The notes: generated from the letters alone by a model not told the origin. A stretch of 64,000 bases of DNA from Flavobacterium limnophilum (GCF_027111315.2 NZ_CP114289.2:2728001-2792000); one strand, 5' to 3'. Counted from the stretch's first letter, positions 1 to 8,779 are shown. Translations and numbers: made by a program.

Positions 1-111
1 AATCGGGACGGCTGTCAATTCAATATGTCTAGGAACGTGTCTTTCTTTTTTTTAAGCGAGACGCGATAAATCGTCGTCTTTACTTGAGTGCCAGTCTTTC
101 GTTTAGCGGGT
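1..111 (-). other. Probable 5' leader of an rRNA (or other stable RNA) operon lying left of the window
   Basis: This stretch is downstream of three tandem minus-strand promoters and has no coding frame that looks real. Read on the minus strand it runs towards the left edge of the window and ends in segments such as GACATATTGAATTGACAG, which resemble leaders of flavobacterial 16S rRNA from memory. The 16S gene itself is not in the window, so the assignment is inference from promoter multiplicity and position. Confidence 0.45.
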
Positions 112-143
112 GCAAAAGTAACAAAGCCTTTCCTTTCTGGCAA
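112..143 (-). promoter_or_regulatory. Bacteroidetes-type promoter, proximal copy of three
   Basis: On the minus strand the sequence reads TTG (complement of 141-143), 20 bp spacer, then TACTTTTGC (complement of 112-120), a full match to TTG-N17..23-TAnnTTTGC. The start site is followed by ACCCGC, as at the tRNA promoters elsewhere in the window. Confidence 0.8.
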
Positions 144-234
144 GCTTTTCGTGAAGTTTTTTTGAAAAATATTTTTTCCTTTCTTCTTAATTTTCTTGTC
201 AGTTTCTCAAGGAAAATTGCTCATTTAGCGGGGT

Positions 235-266
235 GCAAATGTAACACTCTTTTTTATTTCTCGCAA
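235..266 (-). promoter_or_regulatory. Bacteroidetes-type promoter, middle copy of three
   Basis: Minus strand: TTG (264-266), 20 bp spacer, TACATTTGC (235-243), followed by ACCCCGC. It lies 123 bp from the proximal copy, and the intervening sequences of the units look homologous. Confidence 0.8.
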
Positions 267-355
267 ACTTTTTTTAAACCTTTTTTGAAAATAAATCTTC
301 TCTTGATTTCTTCTTGTTTGCCAGTGTTTATAAGAACTTGTGCGTCATTGCGGGT

Positions 356-386
356 GCAAAAGTAGTGAGTGTTTTCGATTAAACAA
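356..386 (-). promoter_or_regulatory. Bacteroidetes-type promoter, distal copy of three
   Basis: Minus strand: TTG (384-386), 19 bp spacer, TACTTTTGC (356-364), followed by ACCCGC. It lies 121 bp from the middle copy. Three strong consensus promoters in series are typical of rRNA operons. Confidence 0.8.
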
Positions 387-1348
387 CACCCTTTTCAATC
401 TTTTTTAAAACTATTTTTTAATGAACTGGTTTTTCGGTATTTACAACCACTCTTTTTTGGGGATCTGCCATTTTTAGACACGCCTTTTTGGGAATTGTAT
501 CGGTTTTAGTGCGTTTTGGGCGCGCTTGTATTGAAATGGAACGCCGATTAACACGAATTCGCTAAAGCGAAAACGCAGACAAAAACGGATTTTTATCCCG
601 AAATGACCTAAAAAACCCTTCCTCCACCCCCCCTCAAGGCAGATTCGAAGGGTATTTGGGGCAGCTCGTCCCTATTTACCATTGGCCAAGTATTGCTGCA
701 GCTAAGCTACATAATTACTATACAGTTACTATACAGTTACCATACAGTTACCATACAGTTGCTATATATATGCTTTATCCATACTTGATCCATACTTCAG
801 ACCTACACCATCTCTATCTTTATCCCTGCTTTTGCACCATCAAAGTCAGTGCTATCAACTATACTTCAGGTGTTTTTGTTTTACAACGGCAGATTTATGG
901 TCCAATTCACGAGCAGAAGAACTCATGGATTTCGACACTCCAAAATATATTTCTTACCGTATTTGAGGAGGATATCGATTGCTATCACGCTTCAAGTTGC
1001 TGAATTTCAGAACATTTACCCATATCCAATCACTGCTTTCTATTTCAAACATTACATCCAATGGGTTAATACATATAAGGATATGGCGGTTTTTAAAAAA
1101 GAAGAGGGGTGTCAAAACGAATGTTCCAGCCGACAGCAGTGGATAGATCTTGTAAAAACTAGTCTATATATAGTACACCCATTTAAAAACAGCCGTTGCC
1201 GTTTTCGACTGCGTTGGGGATAGCAGTGGAAATCCTTTTCTGCAGGCGTTCCGCACAAAAGATTAAAACAGCCAGCGGGATGAAGCTCCTGATTGCTTCG
1301 TTCCTCGCAAAGACACTATTATATAATGTATAAACTTGTACATATATA
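387..1348. other. Gene-free intergenic region between divergent stable-RNA promoters and thrS
   Basis: About 960 bp without a convincing gene. Short frames exist (for example 656-1003 and 849-1223) but their translations are rich in Tyr, His and Ile and one of them simply reads through the 11-bp tandem repeat at 721-764. The stretch around 1210-1290 contains GATAGCAGTGGAAATCC, followed by AAAAGATTAAAACAGCCAGC. I recognise this wording, from memory only, as recurring between genes of flavobacteria. No tRNA fold or transposase remnant was seen. Confidence 0.5.
721..764. repeat. 11-bp tandem repeat, four units
   Basis: Four consecutive 11-bp units TACAGTTACTA, TACAGTTACCA, TACAGTTACCA, TACAGTTGCTA, then TATATA. 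The period is close to one helical turn. Confidence 0.9.
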
Positions 1349-1380
1349 TTGTATGTATTTTAGTAATGCGCTATATTTGC
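1349..1380 (+). promoter_or_regulatory. thrS operon promoter
   Basis: TTG at 1349-1351, 20 bp spacer, TATATTTGC at 1372-1380, matching the Bacteroidetes sigma-ABfr consensus. It lies 19 bp before the thrS ATG and probably drives the translation gene block. Confidence 0.85.
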
Positions 1381-1399
1381 ATTCACAAAATTAAAAACA

Positions 1400-3346
1400 A
1401 TGATTAAGATTACTTTGCCCGACGGGTCAGTTAGAGAGTTTGATTCAGGCGTAACTCCAATGGAGGTTGCCAAAAGCATTAGTGAGGGATTTGCCAGAAA
1501 CGTGATTTCGGCTTCTTTCAATGGTACGATTGTAGAAACCACAACTCCTTTGACGACGGACGGCAATCTTATATTATATACGTGGAATGACGAAGGCGGC
1601 AAGAAAGCTTTTTGGCATTCGACTTCACACGTGATGGCACAGGTTCTTGAGGAAATGTATCCAGGAATCAAATTAACTCTTGGACCAGCAATCTCAAATG
1701 GGTTTTACTATGACGTGGATTTTGAAGACCACAAGATCACGGATGCCGATTTCAAAAAGATAGAGGATCGTGTTCTTGAAATTTCAAGAGAGAAGCACGA
1801 ATTCAAATTGCGTCCTGTTTCTAAAGCGGAAGCCTTGGAGGTTTACAAAGACAATGTTTATAAAACGGAACTGATTTCGAATCTGGAAGACGGAACGATT
1901 ACTTTTTGCGACCACTCTACTTTCACTGATTTGTGTCGTGGTGGTCATATTCCAAATACCGGAATCATCAAGGCGATGAAAATTATGAGCGTTGCCGGTG
2001 CTTACTGGCGTGGTGATGAAAAGAACAAACAGCTTACTCGTGTTTATGGAATTTCGTTCCCTAAACAGAAAGACTTGACAGAATACCTGGAATTATTGGA
2101 AGAAGCCAAACGCAGAGACCACAGAAAACTAGGAAAAGAATTGGAATTATTTGCTTTCTCGTCAAAAGTGGGTCAAGGTTTACCTTTATGGTTGCCTAAA
2201 GGAGCCGCTTTGCGCGATCGTTTGGAGCAATTTTTGAAAAAAGCACAGAAGAAAGCGGGTTACGAACAAGTGGTTACTCCTCATATTGGACAGAAAGAAC
2301 TATACGTGACTTCAGGTCATTATGCCAAATACGGAGCCGACAGTTTTCAACCGATAAATACTCCAGCGGAAGGCGAAGAGTTTTTATTGAAACCTATGAA
2401 CTGCCCTCACCACTGTGAAATCTTCAATGTAAGACCTTGGTCGTACAAAGATTTACCGAAACGTTATGCTGAATTCGGAACTGTATATAGATATGAGCAA
2501 AGTGGTGAATTACACGGTTTGACTCGTGTTCGTGGTTTTACCCAAGATGATGCCCATATTTTCTGCACACCAGACCAATTGGATCAGGAGTTCAAAAACG
2601 TGATTGATTTAGTATTATATGTTTTTGGCTCTTTAGGGTTCGAAAACTTTACAGCACAGATTTCGTTACGTGATCAAGAAAACAGGGACAAGTATATAGG
2701 TAGCGACGAAAATTGGGAAAAAGCAGAAAATGCGATCATCAATGCCGCTGCCGACAAAGGATTGAAAACAGTTGTCGCTTATGGCGAAGCCGCCTTCTAT
2801 GGTCCAAAGTTGGATTTTATGGTAAAAGACGCCCTTGGAAGACAATGGCAATTGGGAACCATTCAGGTAGATTACAACTTGCCAGAGCGTTTTGAATTGA
2901 CTTACAAAGGTTCTGACGATCAATTACATACTCCCGTGATGATTCACAGAGCACCTTTTGGATCGATGGAACGTTTCATCGCCATTTTGATAGAGCACAC
3001 AGCAGGAAAATTCCCGCTTTGGTTGATGCCAGAACAGGCTATTATATTGTCTTTGAGCGAGAAATATGAAATATATGCGAAAAAAGTTTTAAGTCTGCTA
3101 GAAAATCACGAAATTCGCGCCCTTATTGACAACCGAAACGAGACAATCGGGAAGAAAATCAGGGATGCCGAAATGCAGAAAACCCCGTTTATGCTGATTG
3201 TAGGCGAGGAAGAAGAGAAAAACGGCACCATATCCATACGTCGTCACGGACAAGAAGGAAAAGGGAACATTACCGTTACAATTGAAGAATTTGCTGCAAT
3301 TGTAAACGAAGAAATAAGCAAAACACTAAAAGTATTTACAGTTTAA
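1400..3346 (+). CDS. thrS: Threonine--tRNA ligase
   Basis: Charges tRNA-Thr with threonine in the cytoplasm. The 648 residues follow the family layout: N-terminal TGS domain (about 1-62), editing domain with HSTSHVMAQ near residue 73, class II catalytic core from about 245 with the zinc-ligand segment [10 protein letters not shown] near 333 and the motif segments [15 protein letters not shown] and [11 protein letters not shown], and a C-terminal anticodon-binding domain from about 545. The length is normal. The ATG is chosen because the frame begins with the typical [10 protein letters not shown] and follows a consensus promoter. It heads thrS-infC-rpmI-rplT, a conserved bacterial gene order. 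Confidence 0.98.
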   Translation: MIKITLPDGSVREFDSGVTPMEVAKSISEGFARNVISASFNGTIVETTTPLTTDGNLILYTWNDEGGKKAFWHSTSHVMAQVLEEMYPGIKLTLGPAISNGFYYDVDFEDHKITDADFKKIEDRVLEISREKHEFKLRPVSKAEALEVYKDNVYKTELISNLEDGTITFCDHSTFTDLCRGGHIPNTGIIKAMKIMSVAGAYWRGDEKNKQLTRVYGISFPKQKDLTEYLELLEEAKRRDHRKLGKELELFAFSSKVGQGLPLWLPKGAALRDRLEQFLKKAQKKAGYEQVVTPHIGQKELYVTSGHYAKYGADSFQPINTPAEGEEFLLKPMNCPHHCEIFNVRPWSYKDLPKRYAEFGTVYRYEQSGELHGLTRVRGFTQDDAHIFCTPDQLDQEFKNVIDLVLYVFGSLGFENFTAQISLRDQENRDKYIGSDENWEKAENAIINAAADKGLKTVVAYGEAAFYGPKLDFMVKDALGRQWQLGTIQVDYNLPERFELTYKGSDDQLHTPVMIHRAPFGSMERFIAILIEHTAGKFPLWLMPEQAIILSLSEKYEIYAKKVLSLLENHEIRALIDNRNETIGKKIRDAEMQKTPFMLIVGEEEEKNGTISIRRHGQEGKGNITVTIEEFAAIVNEEISKTLKVFTV

Positions 3347-3362
3347 CTTAAATTATAAAGTC

Positions 3363-3920
3363 ATAGCAATAAGAAGTAATAGAGGTTACCAACCTCGAGT
3401 AGAAAAAAAGGATGCCCACAGAATAAACAATCTGATTCGTGGTGTACAAGAAGTAAGGCTTGTAGGTGAAAACATAGAGCCTGGAGTTTTTAAACTTTCA
3501 GAGGCATTAAGATTAGCCGACGAATTTGAACTGGATTTAGTTGAGATTTCGCCTAATGCAGAACCGCCTGTTTGCAAAATAATGGACTATAAAAAGTTCG
3601 TTTACATGCAAAAGAAACGTGAAAAAGAGCTTAAAGCAAAATCTACTCAAATTGTAGTGAAAGAAATTCGTTTTGGTCCTCAAACGGATGAGCACGATTA
3701 TGAGTTCAAAAGAAAGAATGCAGAAAAATTCCTGAAAGAAGGTTCTAAATTGAAAGCGTTTGTTTTCTTTAAAGGACGTTCGATCATCTATAAAGATCAA
3801 GGACAAATCTTGTTACTAAGATTAGCTACGGATCTTGAAGAATTTGGAAAAGTAGAAGCAATGCCCGTTCTTGAAGGAAAGAGAATGATTATGTTTATTG
3901 CTCCGAAAAAGAAAAAATAG
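3363..3920 (+). CDS. infC: Translation initiation factor IF-3, non-canonical AUA start
   Basis: IF-3 binds the 30S subunit and checks start-codon choice. In-frame translation from ATA at 3363 gives (M)[20 protein letters not shown]..., the usual flavobacterial N-terminus, and a 185-residue protein ending in the basic KKKK tail. The first in-frame ATG (3582) would delete the whole N-terminal domain ([14 protein letters not shown] lies at the junction), so it is not the start. Upstream codons in frame are not ATG, GTG or TTG. Non-AUG initiation (AUU in E. coli) is the known basis of infC autoregulation because IF-3 rejects such starts; the same logic is inferred here. It begins 16 bp after the thrS stop. 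Confidence 0.9.
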   Translation: MAIRSNRGYQPRVEKKDAHRINNLIRGVQEVRLVGENIEPGVFKLSEALRLADEFELDLVEISPNAEPPVCKIMDYKKFVYMQKKREKELKAKSTQIVVKEIRFGPQTDEHDYEFKRKNAEKFLKEGSKLKAFVFFKGRSIIYKDQGQILLLRLATDLEEFGKVEAMPVLEGKRMIMFIAPKKKK

Positions 3921-3940
3921 TAATTAGGCAACAGGCATTA

Positions 3941-3964
3941 GCCACTAGTTTCAAAACTAATGGC
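3941..3964 (+). other. Hairpin between infC and rpmI
   Basis: An imperfect inverted repeat (GCCACTAGTTT / AAACTAATGGC with two-base loop) is followed by TTTTGGCTTTTGGCTTTT. It could be a weak terminator, an attenuator or an operator for ribosomal-protein feedback; the sequence alone does not decide. Confidence 0.4.
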
Positions 3965-4030
3965 TTTTGGCTTTTGGCTTTTCACTCAAAAATAAGTAAG
4001 TAAGAATAAATTAAAAAACACTAGGAAAAA

Positions 4031-4228
4031 ATGCCTAAAATGAAAACCAAATCTAGCGCCAAGAAACGTTTTAAAGTTACTGGTTCTGGAAAGATCAAAA
4101 GAAAACATGCTTTCAAAAGTCACATCTTGACCAAGAAATCCAAGAAACGTAAATTAGCTTTGACTCACTCAGCGCTAGTTCACAAAACAGACATGAAAAG
4201 CATCAAACAACAATTAAGAATCGTATAA
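4031..4228 (+). CDS. rpmI: 50S ribosomal protein L35
   Basis: A 65-residue, strongly basic protein beginning [20 protein letters not shown], the signature N-terminus of bacterial L35, a component of the large ribosomal subunit. It sits between infC and rplT as in most bacteria. The ATG follows an A-rich leader (AAACACTAGGAAAAA). Length is normal. Confidence 0.97.
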   Translation: MPKMKTKSSAKKRFKVTGSGKIKRKHAFKSHILTKKSKKRKLALTHSALVHKTDMKSIKQQLRIV

Positions 4229-4230
4229 TT

Positions 4231-4275
4231 AGTATCAAGATTTGAGTATTAAGTATTAAGACTTGAATCCTAACA
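4231..4275. repeat. Simple repeat of the AGTATTAAGTATTAAGAC type
   Basis: The rpmI-rplT gap carries GAGTATTAAGTATTAAGAC inside a longer, loosely repetitive stretch. The core GTATTAAGTATTAAGAC recurs exactly near 36545-36562 after the thioredoxin gene. Confidence 0.6.
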
Positions 4276-4380
4276 CCAATTTATTCTTTAGGTTAAAACA
4301 ATTTAAAATAACCTTGGAGTATGGCCTTAAGTTCCCTTGATTAAATTCGGGACGCCTGCTACAAAAAAAACAGAAAAATT

Positions 4381-4725
4381 ATGCCAAGATCAGTAAATTC
4401 AGTTGCTAAAAGAGCAAGAAGAAAAAAGATAATGAAGCAAGCCAAAGGTTTCTTTGGTAGACGTAAAAACGTTTGGACAGTTGCCAAGAATGCGGTTGAG
4501 AAAGCAATGTGCTATGCTTACCGTGACAGAAAAGTGAACAAAAGAAATTTCCGCGCTTTGTGGATTCAACGTATCAACGCTGGAGCTAGATTGGAAGGAA
4601 TGTCTTATTCACAATTCATCGGGAAATGCAAAGCTAACAACATCGAATTGAACCGTAAAGTTCTTGCCGATTTAGCGATGAATCACCCAGTAGCTTTCAA
4701 AGCCATACTTAATAAAGTAAAATAA
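4381..4725 (+). CDS. rplT: 50S ribosomal protein L20
   Basis: A 114-residue basic protein ([30 protein letters not shown]...) with the family's normal length. It binds 23S rRNA early in 50S assembly and in other bacteria also represses its own operon. It lies 152 bp after rpmI and is followed by a strong terminator at 4766, which closes the thrS-infC-rpmI-rplT block. Confidence 0.98.
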   Translation: MPRSVNSVAKRARRKKIMKQAKGFFGRRKNVWTVAKNAVEKAMCYAYRDRKVNKRNFRALWIQRINAGARLEGMSYSQFIGKCKANNIELNRKVLADLAMNHPVAFKAILNKVK

Positions 4726-4765
4726 ACGTTTTATCAACTCAATTTAAGATTACTTACTTATATAG

Positions 4766-4793
4766 AAACCCAGTCGAAAGATTGGGTTTTTTT
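4766..4793 (+). terminator. Rho-independent terminator after rplT
   Basis: Nine-pair stem AACCCAGTC / GATTGGGTT closed by a GAAA tetraloop and followed by seven T. The same stem-loop recurs at 7837-7858. Confidence 0.9.
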
Positions 4794-4859
4794 ATACCCC
4801 AATTTTAAAGCCCTTACTATTTTAACAATTTTTATTATGGCCTAATATACAAATTACCT

Positions 4860-4867
4860 TACTTTTG
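4860..4867 (+). promoter_or_regulatory. -7 element before the M16 protease gene
   Basis: TACTTTTG matches TAnnTTTG; no TTG is found at the expected distance upstream, so it is a partial match. Its position means the upstream TTG codon at 4865 lies in the promoter and supports the ATG at 4883 as start. Confidence 0.5.
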
Positions 4868-4882
4868 AGTAAACTAAAAAAT

Positions 4883-7801
4883 ATGAAAAAATTACTACTA
4901 CTAAGTTGTTTATTCCTTTCACTGACAAGCGTTACATCACAAACCTTTTCTACCGAAAAAAAGAAAGACTCTCAAGAATATACGTATGAAACGGTAAAGA
5001 ATGACAAAACAGGCGTTAGAGTTTATACGCTAAAAAATGGATTGAAAGTTTATTTGGCCCAAAACACCGACGAACCAAGAATACAAACCTACATCCCGGT
5101 AAGAACAGGTTCCAACAACGACCCGTCTGACAATACCGGTTTGGCACATTACCTTGAACATATGGTTTTCAAGGGAACCGGCAAGATAGGAACCCAGAAC
5201 TGGGAGACAGAAAAAAAATTGATTGCACAAATTTCTGATTTGTACGAACAGCATAAAGCAGAAACCGATCCCGAAAAGAAGAAAGCCATTTACAAACGCA
5301 TCGATGAAGTTTCCCAGGAAGCCTCCAAATATTCGGTGGCCAATGAATATGACAAACTCATTTCTTCATTAGGAGCAAAAGCGACGAATGCACATACTTC
5401 TTTAAACGAAACCGTTTACAAAAATAATATTCCGGCAAACGAGTTGGAAAAATGGATGACTATTGAAAAAGAACGTTTTTCTGAATTGGTTTTGCGACTT
5501 TTCCATACCGAACTGGAAGCAGTTTATGAAGAATACAATCGTGCCCAAGACAATGATGGACGTCTGGCATACTATGAATTGATGAGCGCTTTATTTCCAA
5601 CCACAGCTTACGGACAGCAAACCACCATTGGCAAACCGGAACATTTAAAAAACCCTTCGATGGTTGCCATTCACAACTATTTCAATACCTATTATGTTCC
5701 AAACAATATGGCGGTAGTCTTGGTTGGCGATCTAGATTTTGACAAAACCATAAAAATGGTGGATAAATACTTTGGAACATTTGCCTATAAAGAACTTCCA
5801 ATGAAGAAACAAGTTGTCGAAAAACCTATGACTTCCATAGTTGAAAGAGAAGTAAAAAGTCCAACAGCAGAAAGATTGACGATGGCTTGGAGAACTTCTG
5901 GAGTAGGAACTAAAGAAGCCTTATTGGCAGACATCACATCCAGTATATTGTCCAACTCCGGTGATGTTGGCTTAATTGACATTGACATCAATCAAAAACA
6001 ATTGGCATTGGGTGCCGGTGCCTATTCCACAACCTTCAATGATTATGGTTATCAAGGATTGGTTATATCCGTCAAGGAAGGACAGACTTTGGAAGAAGGG
6101 AAAAAACTAATGCTTTCAGAAATTGACAAAATTAAAAAAGGAGCATTTGACGAATGGATGATTCAGGCTGTAATCAACAACATGAAACTGGATCGAATGA
6201 AAAACCACGAATCGGGTGACGGATTGGCAACTTCATTATACCGATCGTTTATTGAAGGGAGAAGCTGGACTGAAACTTTATCTGAGATAAACGAATTATC
6301 GAAAATAACCAAAGCCGATGTCGTGAAATTTGCCAATGATTTTTACAAAGACAACTATGTAATTGTTTATAAAAGAAAAGGAGTCAACGACAAACTGGTT
6401 CGTGTATCCAATCCCGGCATCACCCCTGTTCAATTGAATCGAGATGCGCAATCGGAATTTTACAAAAACTTTTCCAAGTTAACCTCTACAGAATTGACAC
6501 CAGTTTATGTAGATTTCAAAAAAGAAATACAAACCAAAAAAGTAAAAAATACTACTGTCAGTTTTATAAAAAACAACACTAACGCTATTTCGAACCTGTA
6601 TTATATTTTCAATATGGGGTCGGATCACAACAAAAAACTATCCTTGGCAATGGGAATGTTGGACTATTTGGGCACCGACAAAATGAGTGCTGAAGACGTC
6701 AAGAAAGAGTTTTATAAAATTGGCGTTACGTATTCCGTCAATGCGGGAAGTGATTTGAGCTATATTTATCTTTCCGGTTTAGAAAGCAACTTGCCAAAAG
6801 GAATTACTTTATTGGAAAACTTGCTGAAAAATGTAAAACCAGACCAAGAAGTGTACAACACCACAGTGGCCACCATTTTGAACACAAGAGTCAATTCGAA
6901 AAAACGCAAAGAAAACATTATGATGGCATTGAGTACTTATGCCAAATACGGGAAAGATTCGCGTTTTAGAGACATTCTTTCTGAAAAGGAATTGAAAGAA
7001 ATGAACGTTTCCGAACTTACGGATTTGCTAAAAGGGCTTTCGGATTATGAACACCAAATTTTCTTTTACGGAAACGATTTGAATCCAATTGTTGCCGCCT
7101 TGGAAAAAAATCACAATCTTGATGCCGGAAAAGCCATTCCAAGTCCAAAAGTATATCCTGAACCAGAAACGACCAACAAAGTCTATTTTGCCAATTACGA
7201 TATGGTCCAAGCAGAAATGACCCGAATAGCAAAAGGCGAAAAATACAATTCCAATTTAACTGGAACTGTCAATGTGTTTAATTCTTATTTTGGCTCAGGA
7301 TTGTCGTCCATCGTTTTTCAGGAAATCAGGGAATCTAAATCTTTGGCTTACTCCGCTCGCGCATTATACGGCATTGCCAATGAAAAAAACTTATCAGATT
7401 ACATGCAGGTTTCCATTGGAACACAAGCCAACAAACTGCCTCAAGCCGTTGATGCCATCTCGGCATTGTTAACCGATATGCCAAAAATTGAAAAGCAATT
7501 CAACAACGCCAAAGATTCGAGCTTGAAACAAATTGCTTCCACCAGAATCATCAAGACCAACATTTTCTTCAATCAAATGAGCTTGAAAAAATTAGGCTTT
7601 GATTATGACATCAGAAAAAACATCTATGCAACCATTCAAAATCTTACTTTAGAAAGCACGAATGATTTTTTCAACAAGGAAGTTAAAACGAAGAAATACA
7701 ACACCGCCATCATTGGCAAGAAAGAAAGCTTGGACTTTGAAGCCCTTAAAAAACTAGGTACTATTGAAGAAGTTTCGCTGGAAGAAATTTTCAATTACTA
7801 A
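4883..7801 (+). CDS. M16 family zinc metallopeptidase (pitrilysin/insulinase type), exported
   Basis: A 972-residue protein with a signal peptide (MKKLLLLSCLFLSLTSVTSQ) and two tandem M16 halves. The first half carries the inverted zinc motif HYLEH at about residues 89-93 (GLAHYLEHMVFKGT) with a downstream glutamate in AVYEEYN; the second half, from about residue 520, has no HxxEH and should be the inactive half. Such enzymes degrade peptides, here probably in the periplasm. Length fits the two-domain form. A TTG six codons upstream is possible but would overlap the promoter. It stands alone, flanked by copies of the same terminator at 4766 and 7837. Confidence 0.93.
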   Translation: MKKLLLLSCLFLSLTSVTSQTFSTEKKKDSQEYTYETVKNDKTGVRVYTLKNGLKVYLAQNTDEPRIQTYIPVRTGSNNDPSDNTGLAHYLEHMVFKGTGKIGTQNWETEKKLIAQISDLYEQHKAETDPEKKKAIYKRIDEVSQEASKYSVANEYDKLISSLGAKATNAHTSLNETVYKNNIPANELEKWMTIEKERFSELVLRLFHTELEAVYEEYNRAQDNDGRLAYYELMSALFPTTAYGQQTTIGKPEHLKNPSMVAIHNYFNTYYVPNNMAVVLVGDLDFDKTIKMVDKYFGTFAYKELPMKKQVVEKPMTSIVEREVKSPTAERLTMAWRTSGVGTKEALLADITSSILSNSGDVGLIDIDINQKQLALGAGAYSTTFNDYGYQGLVISVKEGQTLEEGKKLMLSEIDKIKKGAFDEWMIQAVINNMKLDRMKNHESGDGLATSLYRSFIEGRSWTETLSEINELSKITKADVVKFANDFYKDNYVIVYKRKGVNDKLVRVSNPGITPVQLNRDAQSEFYKNFSKLTSTELTPVYVDFKKEIQTKKVKNTTVSFIKNNTNAISNLYYIFNMGSDHNKKLSLAMGMLDYLGTDKMSAEDVKKEFYKIGVTYSVNAGSDLSYIYLSGLESNLPKGITLLENLLKNVKPDQEVYNTTVATILNTRVNSKKRKENIMMALSTYAKYGKDSRFRDILSEKELKEMNVSELTDLLKGLSDYEHQIFFYGNDLNPIVAALEKNHNLDAGKAIPSPKVYPEPETTNKVYFANYDMVQAEMTRIAKGEKYNSNLTGTVNVFNSYFGSGLSSIVFQEIRESKSLAYSARALYGIANEKNLSDYMQVSIGTQANKLPQAVDAISALLTDMPKIEKQFNNAKDSSLKQIASTRIIKTNIFFNQMSLKKLGFDYDIRKNIYATIQNLTLESTNDFFNKEVKTKKYNTAIIGKKESLDFEALKKLGTIEEVSLEEIFNY

Positions 7802-7832
7802 TGATTCAGAAATAATCCAATACTTTTCCACA

Positions 7833-7863
7833 AAAAAACCCAGTCGAAAGATTGGGTTTCTTG
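7833..7863 (+). terminator. Rho-independent terminator after the M16 protease gene
   Basis: Same AACCCAGTC-GAAA-GATTGGGTT stem-loop as after rplT, followed by TTCTTGTTTT. The T-run is weaker than at 4766. Confidence 0.8.
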
Positions 7864-7878
7864 TTTTATTTGAGAGTA

Positions 7879-7983
7879 ATACCATTTAGAAATATAAAAT
7901 AGTTTTTTTTGTTTAACCTCACCCCGACCCTCTCCGAAGGAGAGGGAGCAAGAATTGGATTATTTTATATTTCTAAATGGTAT
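7879..7983. repeat. 105-bp element bounded by perfect 23-bp inverted repeats, MITE-like
   Basis: Positions 7879-7901 and 7961-7983 are perfect reverse complements (ATACCATTTAGAA... / ...TTCTAAATGGTAT). The interior includes CCTCACCCCGACCCTCTCC and a GAAGGAGAGGG palindrome arm, a relative of the CCCCTCCAAAGGAGGGG elements found at 9307, 10139 and 35897. There is no transposase, so mobility would need a factor supplied in trans. Confidence 0.8.
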
Positions 7984-7995
7984 AAAATTAGATTT

Positions 7996-8676
7996 TTAAT
8001 CTATTTTACAAACTTTAAAATTATCAAACTGTTGATGACTTTTTGAAGTCCTGAATCCAAAAAAACCTTGTGTATATGGCTTTTCGTCTTGAAAATCCCA
8101 ATATAATTCTCCATTCAAGAAATATTGAATGCGACCATTATTGACCATTATTTTTACAGAATATAATTTGTTTCCAGCCAAAAGATGCTCCTTGTCACTG
8201 TATTCCATTAAAACAGGTTTATCCTCGACACCCTTGTATTTACGGAATCGGGTGAATTTATTGTAATGTCCGCCAACACCTGCATAATACAAATTCAGGT
8301 TGTCGTAAGAAGCAAATTTTCCGTCCCTTTTTATTGCATTTGAATTTGAAGGATCAGTCGCCATCCAAAAGGCATTCAAATCAGAAACTCGATCGAAAGC
8401 ACCACCTTCATCCATCACTTTTACATCGTAAGTAATCATTATATTGCCGGACAATTGGGTTTTGAACCAAATGGTTGCTCCAATGGAAGTCGAAACATCC
8501 AATTTACCATCAATTATTTTTAGGCTTGATGTTTCCGGTTTTTCAAGATCTATATTCCAATTAGCCAAATCCGTATCGAAATTGTCGGAGTAAATCAGTT
8601 TTGTTTCAAATTTTTCTTGCGAAAAAAGGAATTTTGTGGTACAACAAAAAACAAGCAATAGCAATTTAGAATTCAT
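7996..8676 (-). CDS. Secreted DUF6250-like beta-sandwich protein
   Basis: A 226-residue protein with an N-terminal signal sequence (MNSKLLLLVFCCTTKFLFSQ) and a body typical of concanavalin A/laminin G-like folds: LIYSDNFDTDLANWNI near the start, DLNAFWMATDP in the middle and DNFKVCKID at the end. The segments DLNAFWMATDP and FTRFRKYKG remind me of DUF6250, a family found with polysaccharide-degrading enzymes; this was not checked. No catalytic residues can be named. It is a single gene between two repeat-rich intergenic stretches. Confidence 0.6.
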   Translation of the reverse strand: MNSKLLLLVFCCTTKFLFSQEKFETKLIYSDNFDTDLANWNIDLEKPETSSLKIIDGKLDVSTSIGATIWFKTQLSGNIMITYDVKVMDEGGAFDRVSDLNAFWMATDPSNSNAIKRDGKFASYDNLNLYYAGVGGHYNKFTRFRKYKGVEDKPVLMEYSDKEHLLAGNKLYSVKIMVNNGRIQYFLNGELYWDFQDEKPYTQGFFGFRTSKSHQQFDNFKVCKID

Positions 8677-8700
8677 AAATTTTATTTTAATTATAACACG

Positions 8701-8770
8701 TAGAGACGGGTTTGAAACCCGTCTGTACAGAATCCCGTCTGTACAGAATCCCGTCTATACAGAAATCCTG
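8701..8770. repeat. 16-bp tandem repeat between the DUF6250-like and radical SAM genes
   Basis: Consecutive units of CCCGTCTGTACAGAAT (two full and one diverged, CCCGTCTATACAGAAA) preceded by TAGAGACGGGTTTGAAACC, so the block can also fold as GACGGG/CCCGTC hairpins. Confidence 0.8.
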
Positions 8771-8779
8771 TGTGATTGA

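Noticed and set aside
84..365. Open frame of 93 codons in the promoter-repeat region
   Set aside because: It reads through the three promoter units on the opposite strand; Phe/Leu/Ser-rich translation of T-runs, no homology pattern.
656..1223. Two overlapping frames between the rRNA promoters and thrS
   Set aside because: Their translations come partly from the 11-bp tandem repeat and partly from AT-rich spacer; no start context or family resemblance.
4865..4883. TTG start six codons before the M16 protease ATG
   Set aside because: It lies inside the -7 element, and the signal peptide begins at the ATG.
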